Assembly: GCA_000622025.1 (NCBI GenBank) | Contig: KK211388.1 | Location: forward strand, 1-64,000 | Reading direction: 5' to 3' | Origin: Lachnospiraceae bacterium AD3010 | Lineage (GTDB): Bacteria > Bacillota > Clostridia > Lachnospirales > Lachnospiraceae | DNA length: 64,000 nucleotides | Shown: one piece after another, positions 34,055 to 44,800 of the stretch | How positions within the stretch are numbered: position 1 is the first letter of the stretch | Layout: the number at the start of each line of letters is the position of its first letter | The notes under the pieces: model-generated | The model's input: only the letters and a program-made list of their open reading frames with translations | What the model was told of the DNA's origin: nothing | Databases searched by the model: none | Made by a program: the position numbers and the translations under genes

Positions 34055-35389
34055 TCAGGCCGCTTCCACCAATGAGTATTTTTCCTCCAGATCATAGTAT
34101 GCATCAATTGCTTCCCTGAGTCTTTGTCTGAACTCGTCTTCATCATAAAGACCATCCCCGTTCAGGCTCAACCCTTCGAGCCTGATACTTACAGCTTCCG
34201 GCGGGTTCTTCAGATCCAGGATCGCAAGATTTCTTAATTGATCCACGCGCTGATAAACAATGTCAACAGAGATAAATGACTTCCCGAAATCGTCAGACCA
34301 GCGGCAGAACACAAGCTTACTACCGATAGGAGTTCTCTTTTCTATCGCACCCGGAAGATCATATTCCTCCGCCTTAAGCGAAGCAAGGACACTAGCGATA
34401 TTTGAGTCATGTCCGCATAAAAATGTGAACCTTCTACCGGCAGTATCCAGCTCAGATTCTATCTCCTTAAGAAGCGGATGGGCAACATTAACGGCAATAT
34501 CCGGCGCAGTAAAGAGCACATCGCCGTACACATCCTTGATCTCGGCAATCTTCTCCCAGTCCTGATCCGTAAGTTTCTTTCCGAAGGCTGCAGCACTGTC
34601 ATCAGCCTCATAGTACTGAAGAACCAGAGCATCACTTATGGAGCAGGCTGTTTTTAATGATCCTGTCATTGAAGGCTCGGCATTTTCCTCAAGGGATATC
34701 ACGGTATCATCTGTTCTGAATCCGGTGAATTTCCCTGTTTTCCAGTCCTCAGATTCTTGTACGTCTATAACCTCTGAAAGAAGCTTATAGTTATCATCCA
34801 GTCCTTTAATTGTATCTCCGAATAATTCCTGTATTTCTTTATCTGTATCCTCTCTGTAGCTTTCCGAAACGAAAGTAAGCTGTGGATTAAAAACCGGATC
34901 CATCGTATCGAAGTCCGAATGATATTCTACAGCACTATTACTTACCGGGAGTAATCCGGCCTTAAAAAACCCTGCTGTTGCAATTGTCCGCTGCTTCGAA
35001 TTGGAATAGATCCTTACCTCCTCCGGATCAGGCCGGTAGTCTTCCGGAAAAAGGCCCTCCGATTCAAGCCATTTCCTGAAGTACTGCCCCATTTCTGTTT
35101 CCAGCGTTCCCCCTCTTAATGACAGATCACTTGGATCAGATGACCAGGAAAACCATTCATTCGGTGTCATCGTATCAAGTACGGAACCCTTATCACTTAA
35201 GGGAGACCTTATATTATGCCTGCTGAGTATAACCACCCTGTCCAGTTTATAGCCATCCCGGGAAAGAGCGTTTCCCGCCGCACGGCCGGATTGCTTTTCC
35301 TTATTATCGCTGGTTTTCCCACAGGCTGAGAAAGAAAGAAGAAGCAATATAAAGATTAAGATAACACCGATGATAATACCCTTTTTCAT
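34055..35389 (-). CDS. histidine acid phosphatase-family lipoprotein
   Basis: 444 residues from the ATG after AAGGGGGA. A lipobox (LLLSFSACG) ends the signal peptide, so the protein is anchored outside the membrane. The phosphatase core shows VVILSRHNIRSP (the RHGxRxP-like motif with Asn in place of Gly), YSNSKQRTIATA, and CGHDSNI carrying the HD-type catalytic pair. Relatives are phytases and glucose-1-phosphatases, so release of phosphate from sugar or inositol phosphates is plausible. No transporter is adjacent. Confidence 0.85.
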   Translation of the reverse strand: MKKGIIIGVILIFILLLLSFSACGKTSDNKEKQSGRAAGNALSRDGYKLDRVVILSRHNIRSPLSDKGSVLDTMTPNEWFSWSSDPSDLSLRGGTLETEMGQYFRKWLESEGLFPEDYRPDPEEVRIYSNSKQRTIATAGFFKAGLLPVSNSAVEYHSDFDTMDPVFNPQLTFVSESYREDTDKEIQELFGDTIKGLDDNYKLLSEVIDVQESEDWKTGKFTGFRTDDTVISLEENAEPSMTGSLKTACSISDALVLQYYEADDSAAAFGKKLTDQDWEKIAEIKDVYGDVLFTAPDIAVNVAHPLLKEIESELDTAGRRFTFLCGHDSNIASVLASLKAEEYDLPGAIEKRTPIGSKLVFCRWSDDFGKSFISVDIVYQRVDQLRNLAILDLKNPPEAVSIRLEGLSLNGDGLYDEDEFRQRLREAIDAYYDLEEKYSLVEAA

Positions 35390-35415
35390 TAGATCCCCCT
35401 TATATACAGCATTTC

Positions 35416-35447
35416 CGGAAGTCAAATAGAACCGTCCCCGTTGACTC
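35416..35447 (-). repeat. GGGGACGGTTCT half site
   Basis: The arm overlaps the last codons and stop of the small gene at 35422-35751, so its C-terminal residues (GVNGDGSI) come from the repeat. Confidence 0.75.
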
Positions 35448-35751
35448 CCTTCGTGTATTGATTCCAGTATCTTTTGATATAGTCTGCATCATATCGTCCG
35501 TTAAGGTACTCTTCAATTAGAGCCAGTTCATCCATCAACTCAATGGCACGGTATCCTTTGTCTTTATTCTTCGGATCGAAAAAGGTCAGGTTTAAAAGCT
35601 TTCTGATATTATCCAGATAAAAATATCCGTTATCCCTTTCAGATTCATGATTTAAGTATTTTTCGTGAGCTCTAATAAGTCTTGCCACATCTCCGTCAAT
35701 GTTTGACAGCTGTTCAAAAAAGGAGAGGCTGTTCCAGTTATCTCTGTTCAT
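35422..35751 (-). CDS. small helical protein, function unknown
   Basis: 109 residues from the ATG at 35751, which follows GAAAGG at 7 bases. Longer in-frame starts would translate a repeat and are unlikely. The sequence is helical and charged (LSFFEQLSNIDGDVARLIRA, then YRAIELMDELALIEEYLNG), without signal or membrane segment. I do not recognise the family. A palindromic repeat has replaced its natural C-terminus, so it may be slightly truncated. The next gene downstream is the phosphatase lipoprotein, with its own ribosome binding site. Confidence 0.55.
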   Translation of the reverse strand: MNRDNWNSLSFFEQLSNIDGDVARLIRAHEKYLNHESERDNGYFYLDNIRKLLNLTFFDPKNKDKGYRAIELMDELALIEEYLNGRYDADYIKRYWNQYTKGVNGDGSI

Positions 35752-35853
35752 AATGCAAACCTTTCGTATCGTTTCTGAAAAGCTACAACCTTCAAAGCTT
35801 TTGACGTCCGGATCATTTGATCCAGTCAAAAAGGATTTGTACATCCTTTCAAA

Positions 35854-35896
35854 AGAAGTCAAATAGAACCGTCCCCGTTGACTCCCCGTTGACTCC
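35854..35896 (-). repeat. GGGGACGGTTCT half site
   Basis: An arm with a short tandem duplication of its end (GTTGACTCCCCGTTGACTCC). It lies upstream of the small gene and beside the promoter of family gene D. Confidence 0.75.
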
Positions 35897-35933
35897 TTCA
35901 TGATAACATAGTACGGGCAGGTGTCAAAAACCG

Positions 35934-35963
35934 GGCTCATTTTTTTCAGTCACCTGTATATAT
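35934..35963 (+). promoter_or_regulatory. shared family promoter, copy 4
   Basis: GGCTCATTT (35934-35942), 12 bases, TGTATATAT (35955-35963). Gene D starts 209 bases after the second block; most of that distance is filled by a large palindrome. Confidence 0.78.
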
Positions 35964-35987
35964 TTTTAGAGGATTTAAGATTTAGGA

Positions 35988-36134
35988 TCTGTGCATAAAT
36001 AAATCTTCACATTTGACTTTTCCAGACCCTCATCTGCTTCATCAGAAAGCCTCGCCGTAGCCCGCTACGGCTACATTTTCTTCTTTGCAGATGAGTGCCT
36101 GGCCTACGTCAAAATGTAAAGTTATTTATGCACA
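35988..36134. repeat. imperfect palindrome of about 145 bases
   Basis: Outer arms GTGCATAAATAA and TTATTTATGCAC, inner arms ACATTTGAC / GTCAAAATGT, TCATCTGC / GCAGATGA, and a centre GCCGTAGCCCGCTACGGC. It lies wholly between the promoter and the ribosome binding site of family gene D. It looks like an inserted miniature element or REP-type repeat. Confidence 0.8.
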
Positions 36135-36171
36135 GCTCCTTACTCCAAAAACATCCTGAAGGAGGATTAAC

Positions 36172-39100
36172 ATGCCTAAATTATCGGAAAAGACACTGGA
36201 TAACATTATTTTTGCAACATTTGATACAATGGACTCTTTCCTTACCACCTGGACAGAAGACGACCTTAAAAAAAAGCAGGAGCACTTTGAAAAATCCCTT
36301 TCAGAGATCGAAGACAGACTGAAAAAAAACAAGAAAAATCCCGAAAAGGATTTATCCTATCTTGTAGTCCGCGACTGGATAGAGATCGAAAAGCGCTCCC
36401 TCTGGGCAAAGCGCAACATTAAGCGCCTCAGAAGATATTTTGGTGAAAAACCGGATGATATAAGTGCTGAAGACTGGCAGAAGGAAAAAATAAAGGCTGC
36501 CGCAGAGATCCTTGAATTTGCGGAAACGACCAGACCTTACAGTCTCGATAAGTCCGGATACAACGAGGCCCTCAGAACAGTCAGCTATAATTACATAAAC
36601 CTCAGAGATCGGAACTCCCGCGGCTTTAAGATGCATGCAGCCACCGGCTATGATAATATCGCCCTTTTAGGAGATGCTGTAAGTCAGTATACCTTCCCGG
36701 AGATCAAAGCAGATCCCGGTAAGCATAAGGAAATAAACAGAGAACGCGCCGATATAACCAAATCCATGTTGATAATGGATTCTATATGGATGAAGATCCC
36801 GGTTTCCGAATTGAGTTCACTTGATTCTAAAAAGTACAAGGATGAGTGGAAAGATAAAGGCTGGGAGCAGAGGCTTAAGCTCGATTTTGATCTTGCAAAA
36901 CAGGAGATCTTTACAAAACCCGGCTTCACCAGGGAGGCAATTTCAAGGATATCAAAGTATCCTTCAGTATTGGAAAGGTACGGGAATGAAACCGGCTTTC
37001 TGGAGGAATACTGGTCAAATCTGAAGATAGAAGACAAGGTGCAATTTGACCCCGACCGCGCCGTAACGGAGGATGAATACAAGGAACTTTCTTACAGCCA
37101 TAAACTCAAAATTGATAAGGCCTCAGCGGAGAAGTATTTCGGAAATCTTTCAGCAGTTGAGAAATACAGAGAATCTCCTAATGATGCAAAGGAATACTTC
37201 ATTAAAAACGGACTGGCTCCTGAGGACGGGACTGCCCTGAATAAGGAAAATCCCAAATTCATCGATAGCATTTGGAAGGATCTGGATCTCGAAAAGAGAA
37301 ATAAGCTGGATAAAGAACGGTTTGACAGAGAATATAGTGATCTTGACTTTACTAAAAAGCTCCAGTTTGATAAAGACAGAGCCATGAAGTATCTTACCAG
37401 CCTGTCCCCAAGCACAATGTATAAAGAAGCCATGAATACGTCCCTTGATGTATTCAGAAGCTGGCCCTTGTCCCTTGAAGTTGCTAATTCTATCCAGAAA
37501 AATCATCCGGATTTTATGGATAGGTACTGGGAAAAGCTGGATCTAAAGGAAAGACTGGCCTTTGACGAAAAGCGCTTCAATAAAGAATATCCCACTCTGC
37601 CCTGGGAAACAAAGGAGAAATTTGATAAGACACGGGCTGAAGAATACTGGAAGAAGCTCTCTCCTGTTGAAAAATACTGGGAGAACAAGAATAAGGCCTT
37701 TGACGACTTCAAGAAAAATCCGATCAACTGGAGTGATGTCAAAAATATAGGGAATGCAATACAGGAAAAAGAAGGGATAAAAGCCGGTGATCAGTTTAAA
37801 AAAGACTACTGGAATTTATTCACCGAAGAGGAGCAGGTTGAACACTATCTTGAGGAGCTGAACAACCGCGCAGGTTATTTAAGCAGTACAAACAAAAACG
37901 ATTCTAAAGTATGGACGGAAATACTCAATTTAGGCCACAAAGCCTATGCCGATTATCGTTGGAATAAAGCAGAAGCATCGTTGAAAATGACCTGGGATTC
38001 CAACAGGGCCGTTAAAGAGTTCGTTGAAAAGGGTATTACTCTGAAAGAATTGGAGAAACAGGGTTTTACAGCTACTGACAGAGAGCGCTATCTCCAGCGC
38101 CTGACTCCGGATAATAAGCTTACTCTTGCTCCTGAAGTCTTTGAAAAAGAGTGGCAGGAAAAGACCTGGGATGAGAAGCTTTCTTATCACCGAAATGAAA
38201 CCTTAAAGCGCTTTAACGATGCAACGACCCTGGCTGATAAGATAAAGATTGATAAGCAGCATACCTTTGATGACCTTAAGGAAAAGAGGACAGCATTATC
38301 CGAAATAGCTGATAAAAATATCCGTGATGAATATTTCTTCTCCCTTTCGACAGCTGAAAAGAAGGAGCTTTACGAAGATCATTATAATGAGATATGGAAT
38401 AACGGAACATACGAGGAAAAGAAGAAACTTGACAGTGAACGCACGAATGCTGAGATATTCGAACCTGCGTCCTATGATGAAAAGCTCCGCCTGAGCCGCA
38501 ATGATACCTTAGACTGGCTCGCTAAGCAGCCGGAGGATAAAAGGAATTTCGAACATCCCGAGGATGCACTGGAATTGAAGGAAAGGGAAATTGAAAGGAA
38601 AGGCAGGGAAGTCCTTCAGGATGAGGGAAAACTCAGTAAAGAAACAACGGATGCTGAGAAAAAAGCAAAGGAATACGTAGACGGGATCACAAATAAAGAA
38701 GGGAAGATAAAGCTTAAGAAAGAAACTGATCTCTTTACTCTTTCGGCTAATCTCTTGCTCGCGGATAAGGCAACAATAGATGATCTTTACAATATCGGAC
38801 GTATAGCGCACAGGGCTGCTTTCAGCAGTGAGGACAGATCAAAAGCTGTAAGCTCAGAAGAGATAAGAAATATTGTACATAATAGCTTTGCTTCTGAAAA
38901 GAAGGTACTTGAAAGCACTGTTATAGATAATATACCCCGCTCACTTGATGATAACACCAAAAAAACTTTTAAGTTTAAGCTGAATGAGGAGGGTTATGTA
39001 GTACTTCCGAAGAGTGTTAAGGAAGATCTGGCGAGAATGATACGAGGTCTTAATACGGAGGAGAAGAGATTAACAACAAAATATGAAACAGGAAAAGATA

Positions 39101-39804
39101 TCGTTAAGGACCATAATAACGGCTTAATAAACGGCAGGAAGCTGTTTACGGAGAATCCGGGCTTAAGAAATATTGACCTTGAGAAGATCGCAAAGGATAA
39201 GAGTGATGCAAGGATTGCGATAGAAAAGGCAAATCATGATGCGCTCGTCAATATGAAGGACGGAGTGGATTCCCTTAAGGAGCAGTTCGGATCCTTAAGA
39301 AGCCATGGGCCTGCCTTCCTTGATTCAAAGCAGTACAAGGATATGAAGACTGCCTACAATAATTTTATAAAGGCTTATGATAATGTGCTTCAGGGAAAGC
39401 ACCCTAACGGCGAAGTGAATGATACCCCGGGACGGCTGTCCTTTGAGGACCGTGCTGCACTTGCATCCCTGCAGGAGCAGATGTCACAGGCAGCAGACAC
39501 ATATACTGCAGCAAAGCGGCAGCAAAAGAGCGGCGGTATCGATAAGCATTCAAGTGACCAGGGGAAGGATCGGCTTTCATTTGCGGACGCTCTCTCGGAA
39601 TTTAAGCTGACCCCTGGTATCACTGAAAAGATCAACAGCATTACCGTGGAAGTAAAGGGAAAGAAAAAAGGCGAGGTCAAAAAGGTTTCTCTTAAGGATC
39701 TTGAAAAGGGACAGGACCGCGGCCGTAAGCATCTTGATTCCCGTATAAAGAAGCTTACAGAGAAGGAACTCAGCAGGAAGCCGGCTGCGAAGAGCCTGAC
39801 ATAA
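36172..39804 (+). CDS. large charged family protein D (1210 aa)
   Basis: Preceded by GAAGGAGGA. No signal or membrane segment. Residues about 210-560 hold repeated units of the form W-x2-L...K-L-x-FD-x2-RA, about 20-60 apart (for example YWEKLDLKERLAFDEKRF and LPWETKEKFDKTRAEEYWKKL). The second half, from about 700, aligns with most of protein A: EIFEPASYDEKLRLS, DWLAKQPEDKRNF, then NMKDGVDSL...SLRSHG and the module DSKQYKDMK at about 1040, QGKDRLSFADAL and a Lys-rich tail. Its last 35 bases overlap the end of trpA on the other strand. Function unknown. Confidence 0.87.
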   Translation: MPKLSEKTLDNIIFATFDTMDSFLTTWTEDDLKKKQEHFEKSLSEIEDRLKKNKKNPEKDLSYLVVRDWIEIEKRSLWAKRNIKRLRRYFGEKPDDISAEDWQKEKIKAAAEILEFAETTRPYSLDKSGYNEALRTVSYNYINLRDRNSRGFKMHAATGYDNIALLGDAVSQYTFPEIKADPGKHKEINRERADITKSMLIMDSIWMKIPVSELSSLDSKKYKDEWKDKGWEQRLKLDFDLAKQEIFTKPGFTREAISRISKYPSVLERYGNETGFLEEYWSNLKIEDKVQFDPDRAVTEDEYKELSYSHKLKIDKASAEKYFGNLSAVEKYRESPNDAKEYFIKNGLAPEDGTALNKENPKFIDSIWKDLDLEKRNKLDKERFDREYSDLDFTKKLQFDKDRAMKYLTSLSPSTMYKEAMNTSLDVFRSWPLSLEVANSIQKNHPDFMDRYWEKLDLKERLAFDEKRFNKEYPTLPWETKEKFDKTRAEEYWKKLSPVEKYWENKNKAFDDFKKNPINWSDVKNIGNAIQEKEGIKAGDQFKKDYWNLFTEEEQVEHYLEELNNRAGYLSSTNKNDSKVWTEILNLGHKAYADYRWNKAEASLKMTWDSNRAVKEFVEKGITLKELEKQGFTATDRERYLQRLTPDNKLTLAPEVFEKEWQEKTWDEKLSYHRNETLKRFNDATTLADKIKIDKQHTFDDLKEKRTALSEIADKNIRDEYFFSLSTAEKKELYEDHYNEIWNNGTYEEKKKLDSERTNAEIFEPASYDEKLRLSRNDTLDWLAKQPEDKRNFEHPEDALELKEREIERKGREVLQDEGKLSKETTDAEKKAKEYVDGITNKEGKIKLKKETDLFTLSANLLLADKATIDDLYNIGRIAHRAAFSSEDRSKAVSSEEIRNIVHNSFASEKKVLESTVIDNIPRSLDDNTKKTFKFKLNEEGYVVLPKSVKEDLARMIRGLNTEEKRLTTKYETGKDIVKDHNNGLINGRKLFTENPGLRNIDLEKIAKDKSDARIAIEKANHDALVNMKDGVDSLKEQFGSLRSHGPAFLDSKQYKDMKTAYNNFIKAYDNVLQGKHPNGEVNDTPGRLSFEDRAALASLQEQMSQAADTYTAAKRQQKSGGIDKHSSDQGKDRLSFADALSEFKLTPGITEKINSITVEVKGKKKGEVKKVSLKDLEKGQDRGRKHLDSRIKKLTEKELSRKPAAKSLT

Positions 39805-40567
39805 CAGCATCCTTCATTTTCTTCACATATTCCCCGATATGCTCCGGGGCCTCGGTTTTGTACTGCTCCAAAAGCCTGACTATGGCAGAACCCACTATGG
39901 CGCCGTCGGAAATGGCCGACATTTTCTTTGCCTGCTCAGGCGTTGATATCCCGAAGCCTATGGCACAGGGTATATCGGTGTTTTCACGGACAATGGATAC
40001 GATGGAAGCGAGATCCGTAGTGATCTCGCTTCTTGTTCCGGTTACTCCGAGGCTTGAAACAACATACAAAAAGCCCTTCGCCTCTTTTGCTATCATTGCT
40101 ATCCTGTTCTCCGAGGTCGGAGCCACCATAGATATCAGATCCACGTCATATTTATCGCAGATATCGCTGAATTCATCCCTTTCCTCATAGGGTACATCCG
40201 GAAGTATCATACCGTCTATCCCCACCTCACCGCATCTACGGATGAATCTCTCTGAACCGTATGAAAAGACCACATTTGCATAAGTCATGAAAACAAAGGG
40301 GATACTAATCTCCTTCCTAAGCTCACTCACCATATCAAATATAATATCTGTAGTAATTCCGTTTGAAAGTGCTCTTGCATTGGCACCCTGGATGACAGGC
40401 CCCTCCGCCATCGGATCGGAGAAAGGGATCCCGAGTTCAATAAGGTCGGCACCGTTTTTTACCATTTCCCTTACCGCCCTCTTTGTCGTTTCTATATCCG
40501 GATCACCGCAGGTAAGAAAAGGGATAAAAGCCTTTCCCTTTCTGAAGGCCTCTCCTATCTTACTCAT
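39770..40567 (-). CDS. trpA: tryptophan synthase alpha subunit
   Basis: 265 residues from the ATG at 40567 ([14 protein letters not shown]), which overlaps the trpB stop by 8 bases. The TIM barrel shows [32 protein letters not shown] (with the catalytic Asp of the SDP motif) and GFGISTPEQ near the end. It splits indole-3-glycerol phosphate and passes indole to TrpB. The gene's 3' end overlaps the end of family gene D from the other strand, so the two transcripts run into each other. Confidence 0.95.
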   Translation of the reverse strand: MSKIGEAFRKGKAFIPFLTCGDPDIETTKRAVREMVKNGADLIELGIPFSDPMAEGPVIQGANARALSNGITTDIIFDMVSELRKEISIPFVFMTYANVVFSYGSERFIRRCGEVGIDGMILPDVPYEERDEFSDICDKYDVDLISMVAPTSENRIAMIAKEAKGFLYVVSSLGVTGTRSEITTDLASIVSIVRENTDIPCAIGFGISTPEQAKKMSAISDGAIVGSAIVRLLEQYKTEAPEHIGEYVKKMKDAVMSGSSQPASC

Positions 40568-41744
40568 GTATGTCCTCCCCTCTGTAACGTGCAATGGCTG
40601 CACAGTCCTTATCACCACGGCCGGAGATGGTCACTACTATTATCTCCTCCTTTTTCATGTCAGGAGCGATCTTCATAGCGTATGAAATGGCATGTGCCGA
40701 CTCGACAGCAGGAATGATCCCCTCTGTCCTCGAAAGGTATTCAAAGGCCAGAACCGCTTCCTCGTCTGTGACCGGTACGTACTTTGCCCTTCCCGTATCA
40801 TGGAGATATGCATGCTCCGGTCCGATACCGGGATAATCAAGTCCTGCGGAGATCGAATACACGGGAGCTATCTGTCCGTATTCATCCTGGCAGAAATAAG
40901 ACTTCATCCCGTGGAATATCCCGGCTCTTCCGGTATTTATTGTGGCTGCGGTCTCAAAGGTTTCGATCCCCCTTCCCGCTGCCTCACAGCCTATAAGGGC
41001 TACATTTTTTTCATCAATAAAGTGGTAAAAGGAACCCATGGCATTGGAGCCGCCTCCCACGCAGGCAATAACCGCATCGGGAAGCTTCCCTTCCTTTTCC
41101 ATAAGCTGGGATTTTATCTCCCTTGAGATCACTGCCTGGAAATCCCTTACGATCGTGGGGAAGGGGTGCGGTCCCATTACGGATCCGAGACAGTAATGGG
41201 TATCCTCAATCCTTGATGTCCACTCTCTCATGGCCTCCGATACCGCATCCTTCAATGTTCCCGTACCGCTCTTTACAGGTATCACGGTTGCTCCGAGAAG
41301 CCTCATCCTGTAAACATTGAGAGCCTGACGGACCGTATCCTCCTCTCCCATAAAGACCACGCATTCCATTCCCATTAATGCGGCAGCCGTTGCGGTCGCA
41401 ACACCGTGCTGTCCGGCTCCGGTTTCCGCAATGAGACGTTTTTTCCCCATTTTTTTTGCAAGAAGCGCCTGCCCGAGGACATTATTGATCTTATGTGAGC
41501 CCGTATGGTTAAGATCCTCTCTCTTAAGATAGATCTTCGCCCCTCCGAGATCCTTTGTCATCTTTTCCGCAAAATAGAGCCTTGACGGCCGTCCCGCATA
41601 CTCATTTAATAATTCCGTAAGCTCCGAATTGAAGCCCGGATCATCTTTATAATGCTCATAAGCTTTTTCCAGCTCTTCCACAGCATTCATAAGAGTCTCC
41701 GGAATGAACTGGCCGCCATGCGCACCGAATCTTCCTTTCTTCAT
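40560..41744 (-). CDS. trpB: tryptophan synthase beta subunit
   Basis: 394 residues, canonical TrpB1 type: [16 protein letters not shown] at the N-terminus, the PLP lysine in [11 protein letters not shown] and GGGSNAMG for phosphate binding. It joins indole and serine. trpBA form a unit of their own; the earlier trp genes are elsewhere. A second, unlinked TrpB2-type gene is found at 57345-58718, so the cell has two routes for the last step. Confidence 0.96.
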   Translation of the reverse strand: MKKGRFGAHGGQFIPETLMNAVEELEKAYEHYKDDPGFNSELTELLNEYAGRPSRLYFAEKMTKDLGGAKIYLKREDLNHTGSHKINNVLGQALLAKKMGKKRLIAETGAGQHGVATATAAALMGMECVVFMGEEDTVRQALNVYRMRLLGATVIPVKSGTGTLKDAVSEAMREWTSRIEDTHYCLGSVMGPHPFPTIVRDFQAVISREIKSQLMEKEGKLPDAVIACVGGGSNAMGSFYHFIDEKNVALIGCEAAGRGIETFETAATINTGRAGIFHGMKSYFCQDEYGQIAPVYSISAGLDYPGIGPEHAYLHDTGRAKYVPVTDEEAVLAFEYLSRTEGIIPAVESAHAISYAMKIAPDMKKEEIIVVTISGRGDKDCAAIARYRGEDIHE

Positions 41745-41772
41745 ATCACACCTCGTAAGTCTTTAGCCTTGT

Positions 41773-41801
41773 ATATTAGTACAGGGTGTTTAATATGTCA
41801 A
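41773..41801 (-). promoter_or_regulatory. trpBA promoter with overlapping dyad
   Basis: TTGACA (41796-41801), 17 bases, TAATAT (41773-41778) on the minus strand. Over the -10 is a dyad TGTA-N6-TACA, placed where a repressor would block polymerase. A TrpR-like repressor is a possible ligand; none is encoded in the window. Confidence 0.6.
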
Positions 41802-41818
41802 TTGGATCACCTGTCGTT

Positions 41819-44800
41819 TTACTGCCCTCCCGCAGTACCGGTGAGATTTTTATTCCTGCCGGTGATCGTGACGGAATCTGCATTAATTGTTTTCGAGTAG
41901 TCTTTTCCTGATATCTTTGCTCTGCTGCCTGAAAGAAAAGCATAAAGCACCATACGGGATTTCCTGCTCTTATAATACAAAGGAGGCTCTACACTGATCG
42001 TTTCCGTATGATTGCCGGTTTTTTTCTCCAATATCAGGGTATCCGTCCCGTTCCCGGTGAATACGTAATAATTCTTCCGGCTTTTTTCTTTATCGTAGAC
42101 AAAGCCTGAAATATCCAGCTTTTCAACCGGGAAATAAAGCCTGTTTTCTTTTTTCTTAAGTATCCTGTTGGCTTTTCTTACAGCCTTCCTTAAGCTCCTT
42201 CTCTCAGCCTTGGTTAAAGCATTGTAGGATGCCGATGTCTTATCCGCTTTAAGCTTAATATAGTAGCATGCCTTTCCGTCGGAAGCATCCTTCGTTTTCT
42301 TGAATTTATAGCTGATGCTTACGGTTCCCGGTAGCCCCGTCACCTCCAGGTCAAGGTCAGCAGACATTTTCTTCTGCTTCTTTTTCGTAAGAACCGTGCC
42401 CTTCAAAACGTGGACCTTTCCGTTAAATGAAACGGGCTCCCACGGTCCGAACAGTGTAACATCTGTCTGCTTTCCTGATTTCGGATCAAGACCATTTAAC
42501 ACTATGGTCTTTCTAAGCCGTTTATCCTCGCCATTTGAAGAAGCGATAACCGGCTCTTCCTCTTCCTCTTCCTTTTTCTTTTCCTTTTCGTCAATTTCGA
42601 TCGTATAATCCTTCTCCACCGACTCGCCGTTTGCGGAGGCAACGACCGTAATCGGGAAGCTTCCCGCTTTCTCCGGCGTACCGGAGATCGTGCCGGTATG
42701 ATCCGCATTATTTTTTAGCGAAAGCCCCTCCGGCAGCACTCCCTTTATGCTCCAGTTCCAGAGCACATCCGGGATATTATTTATGATACTTAATACTGCC
42801 TCATAGAATTTACCTGCTTTTCCCTTCGGAAGTGAGTCGGGTGCTATTTTGAATTCATCCCACTGGGCATAGAGGACTGCGGTCTCATTCTGTCTCATTG
42901 CGAGATCCACAATCTCTTCGTCGCAGTAGGATTCTCCGCTGCCGTCAGCCTCCGTATTCCATCCGCAAAAGAGATGGTGTGCCTTTTTGAAGCTGTTTTT
43001 CCTTAGTTTCTTTTCAACTCCGGTGGTGCGGTTATCCTGCTCCATTTCCCCCGTACCGCCGTTTGCGTTGTAGCGGATAAAATAATCCACCTTCCACAGG
43101 CCGTACAGTATCTGATTTTTGGTAAGTTTTACAGTAGTGTCTGCTTTAACCCTTCTGCCTCCTGCGCCCTCTGCGGAATACCACCCCGCAAAGGTGGCGT
43201 CAGCTGAATTAAGCTCCGGAAGCTCACCGTATGTATTTTCAGAGATGACGGTCTTATGCATTGGAACCGGGGTAACATCTGTACCGGTGGGGGTCTTGTC
43301 TGCCCTGAAATAAACGGTATAGGGGGTCTTTATTCTTTTTGATGCATCCCCGGCCTTCATCTCGGCCGTCCCCGTCCCGGGCTTATAGAACTCTATCCTG
43401 TCCTTTGTTAACTCTTTAGGATGCGGTGAATACTCCTCGCCCTCTTCCGTTAAAGTGCTGCCGTATCCTATGGCCGCGCCGGGTTTTAATCTTCCCTCTT
43501 CACCACTTCCTCCGGAAACCCTGACAGCCGCATTTCCGCTTATTTCTAAGTGATCCCAGTTCTTACTTTCTCTATCTCCTTCCCATCCATCCATCTCGGC
43601 TCCCGCTCCTATACCTGCCGCGCCTGTTCCTGCGGATGCAGTGACTGTGCTGCTTTCACCGATAAAAATAAGATCTCCGGGAGCATTCTGGCCTCCTCCG
43701 ATACCGGCTCCGCCGGCTCTTCCTCCCTCAGTTGTCACTTCACAGGAACCGCCTATTACTATATTTTCTCCGGGAGCATCATTGCCTCCGCCGATACCGG
43801 CTCCTCCGCCTTCTCCGACTGCATTGACCGTACTGCTGTCGCCAATGCTTATATTCTTACCATTTCCTCCGAATTGACTGCTATGCTTTCCTCCGCCGAT
43901 ACCGGCTCCGCCGGCTCCTCCCCGGGCGGTTACATTACCGGAACCCTCAATATTAATATCTGTCCCGTCTCCCTCAAAGCCTCCGCCGATACCGGCTCCT
44001 CCGGCTTTTCCGATGGCGTTTACTATACATGTATCGTTTATTATTATATCTGTCCCGTCCCCGTGAGAACCTCCTCCGATACCGGCTCCGCCGGCTCCGT
44101 TGACTTGTCTAGAGTATCCGTCGTCACCTCCGATTGCCGTAACATCACATTTGCCGCCTATCATTATTCCATTTCCCGTATTGCCGGAATATTGCATATC
44201 ATGAGCATAACTAAATCCACCTCCGATACCGGCTGCGCCACCTCCCCCGGCTGCATATACCTTTCCTCCGGTTATTTTGATATTCTTTGCATAAATATCA
44301 AAAGGATTGAAATCATCCGGACTGCCTTCACCGCTGCCGATTCCGGCACCGCATTCTCCTCCGTAGGCTGTTACATTGCCTCCCTTTATGAATAATCTTT
44401 CACATCTTCCCGAAAAACCGCTGCCGATCCCGGCGCCGCCGTTTCCTCCCCGGGCATATATTTCCCCGCTGTTTATCGTGATGTCATGTGTATCACAATA
44501 GCTCTTCCCAGGATTTGAACCACCACCGATACCGGCTCCGCGGTATCCTCCGCAGGCAGAAACAGTGCTGTTGGTTATTGTGATATCCTCTGTGTAACTG
44601 CGGTTTCCGGCTCCTGCTCCTGCACCGATACCGGCTCCGCCGTTTCCTCCGCAGGCAGAAACAGTGCTGTTGGTTATTGTGATATGCTCTGCCCCTTTGT
44701 CGTCTCCGGCGTTTGACCCTGCCCCGATACCGGCTCCTCCGAATCCTCCGGCTGCCGTAACGCTGCTGTCAGTTATTATGATCACTGACCCTCTGTCTTC

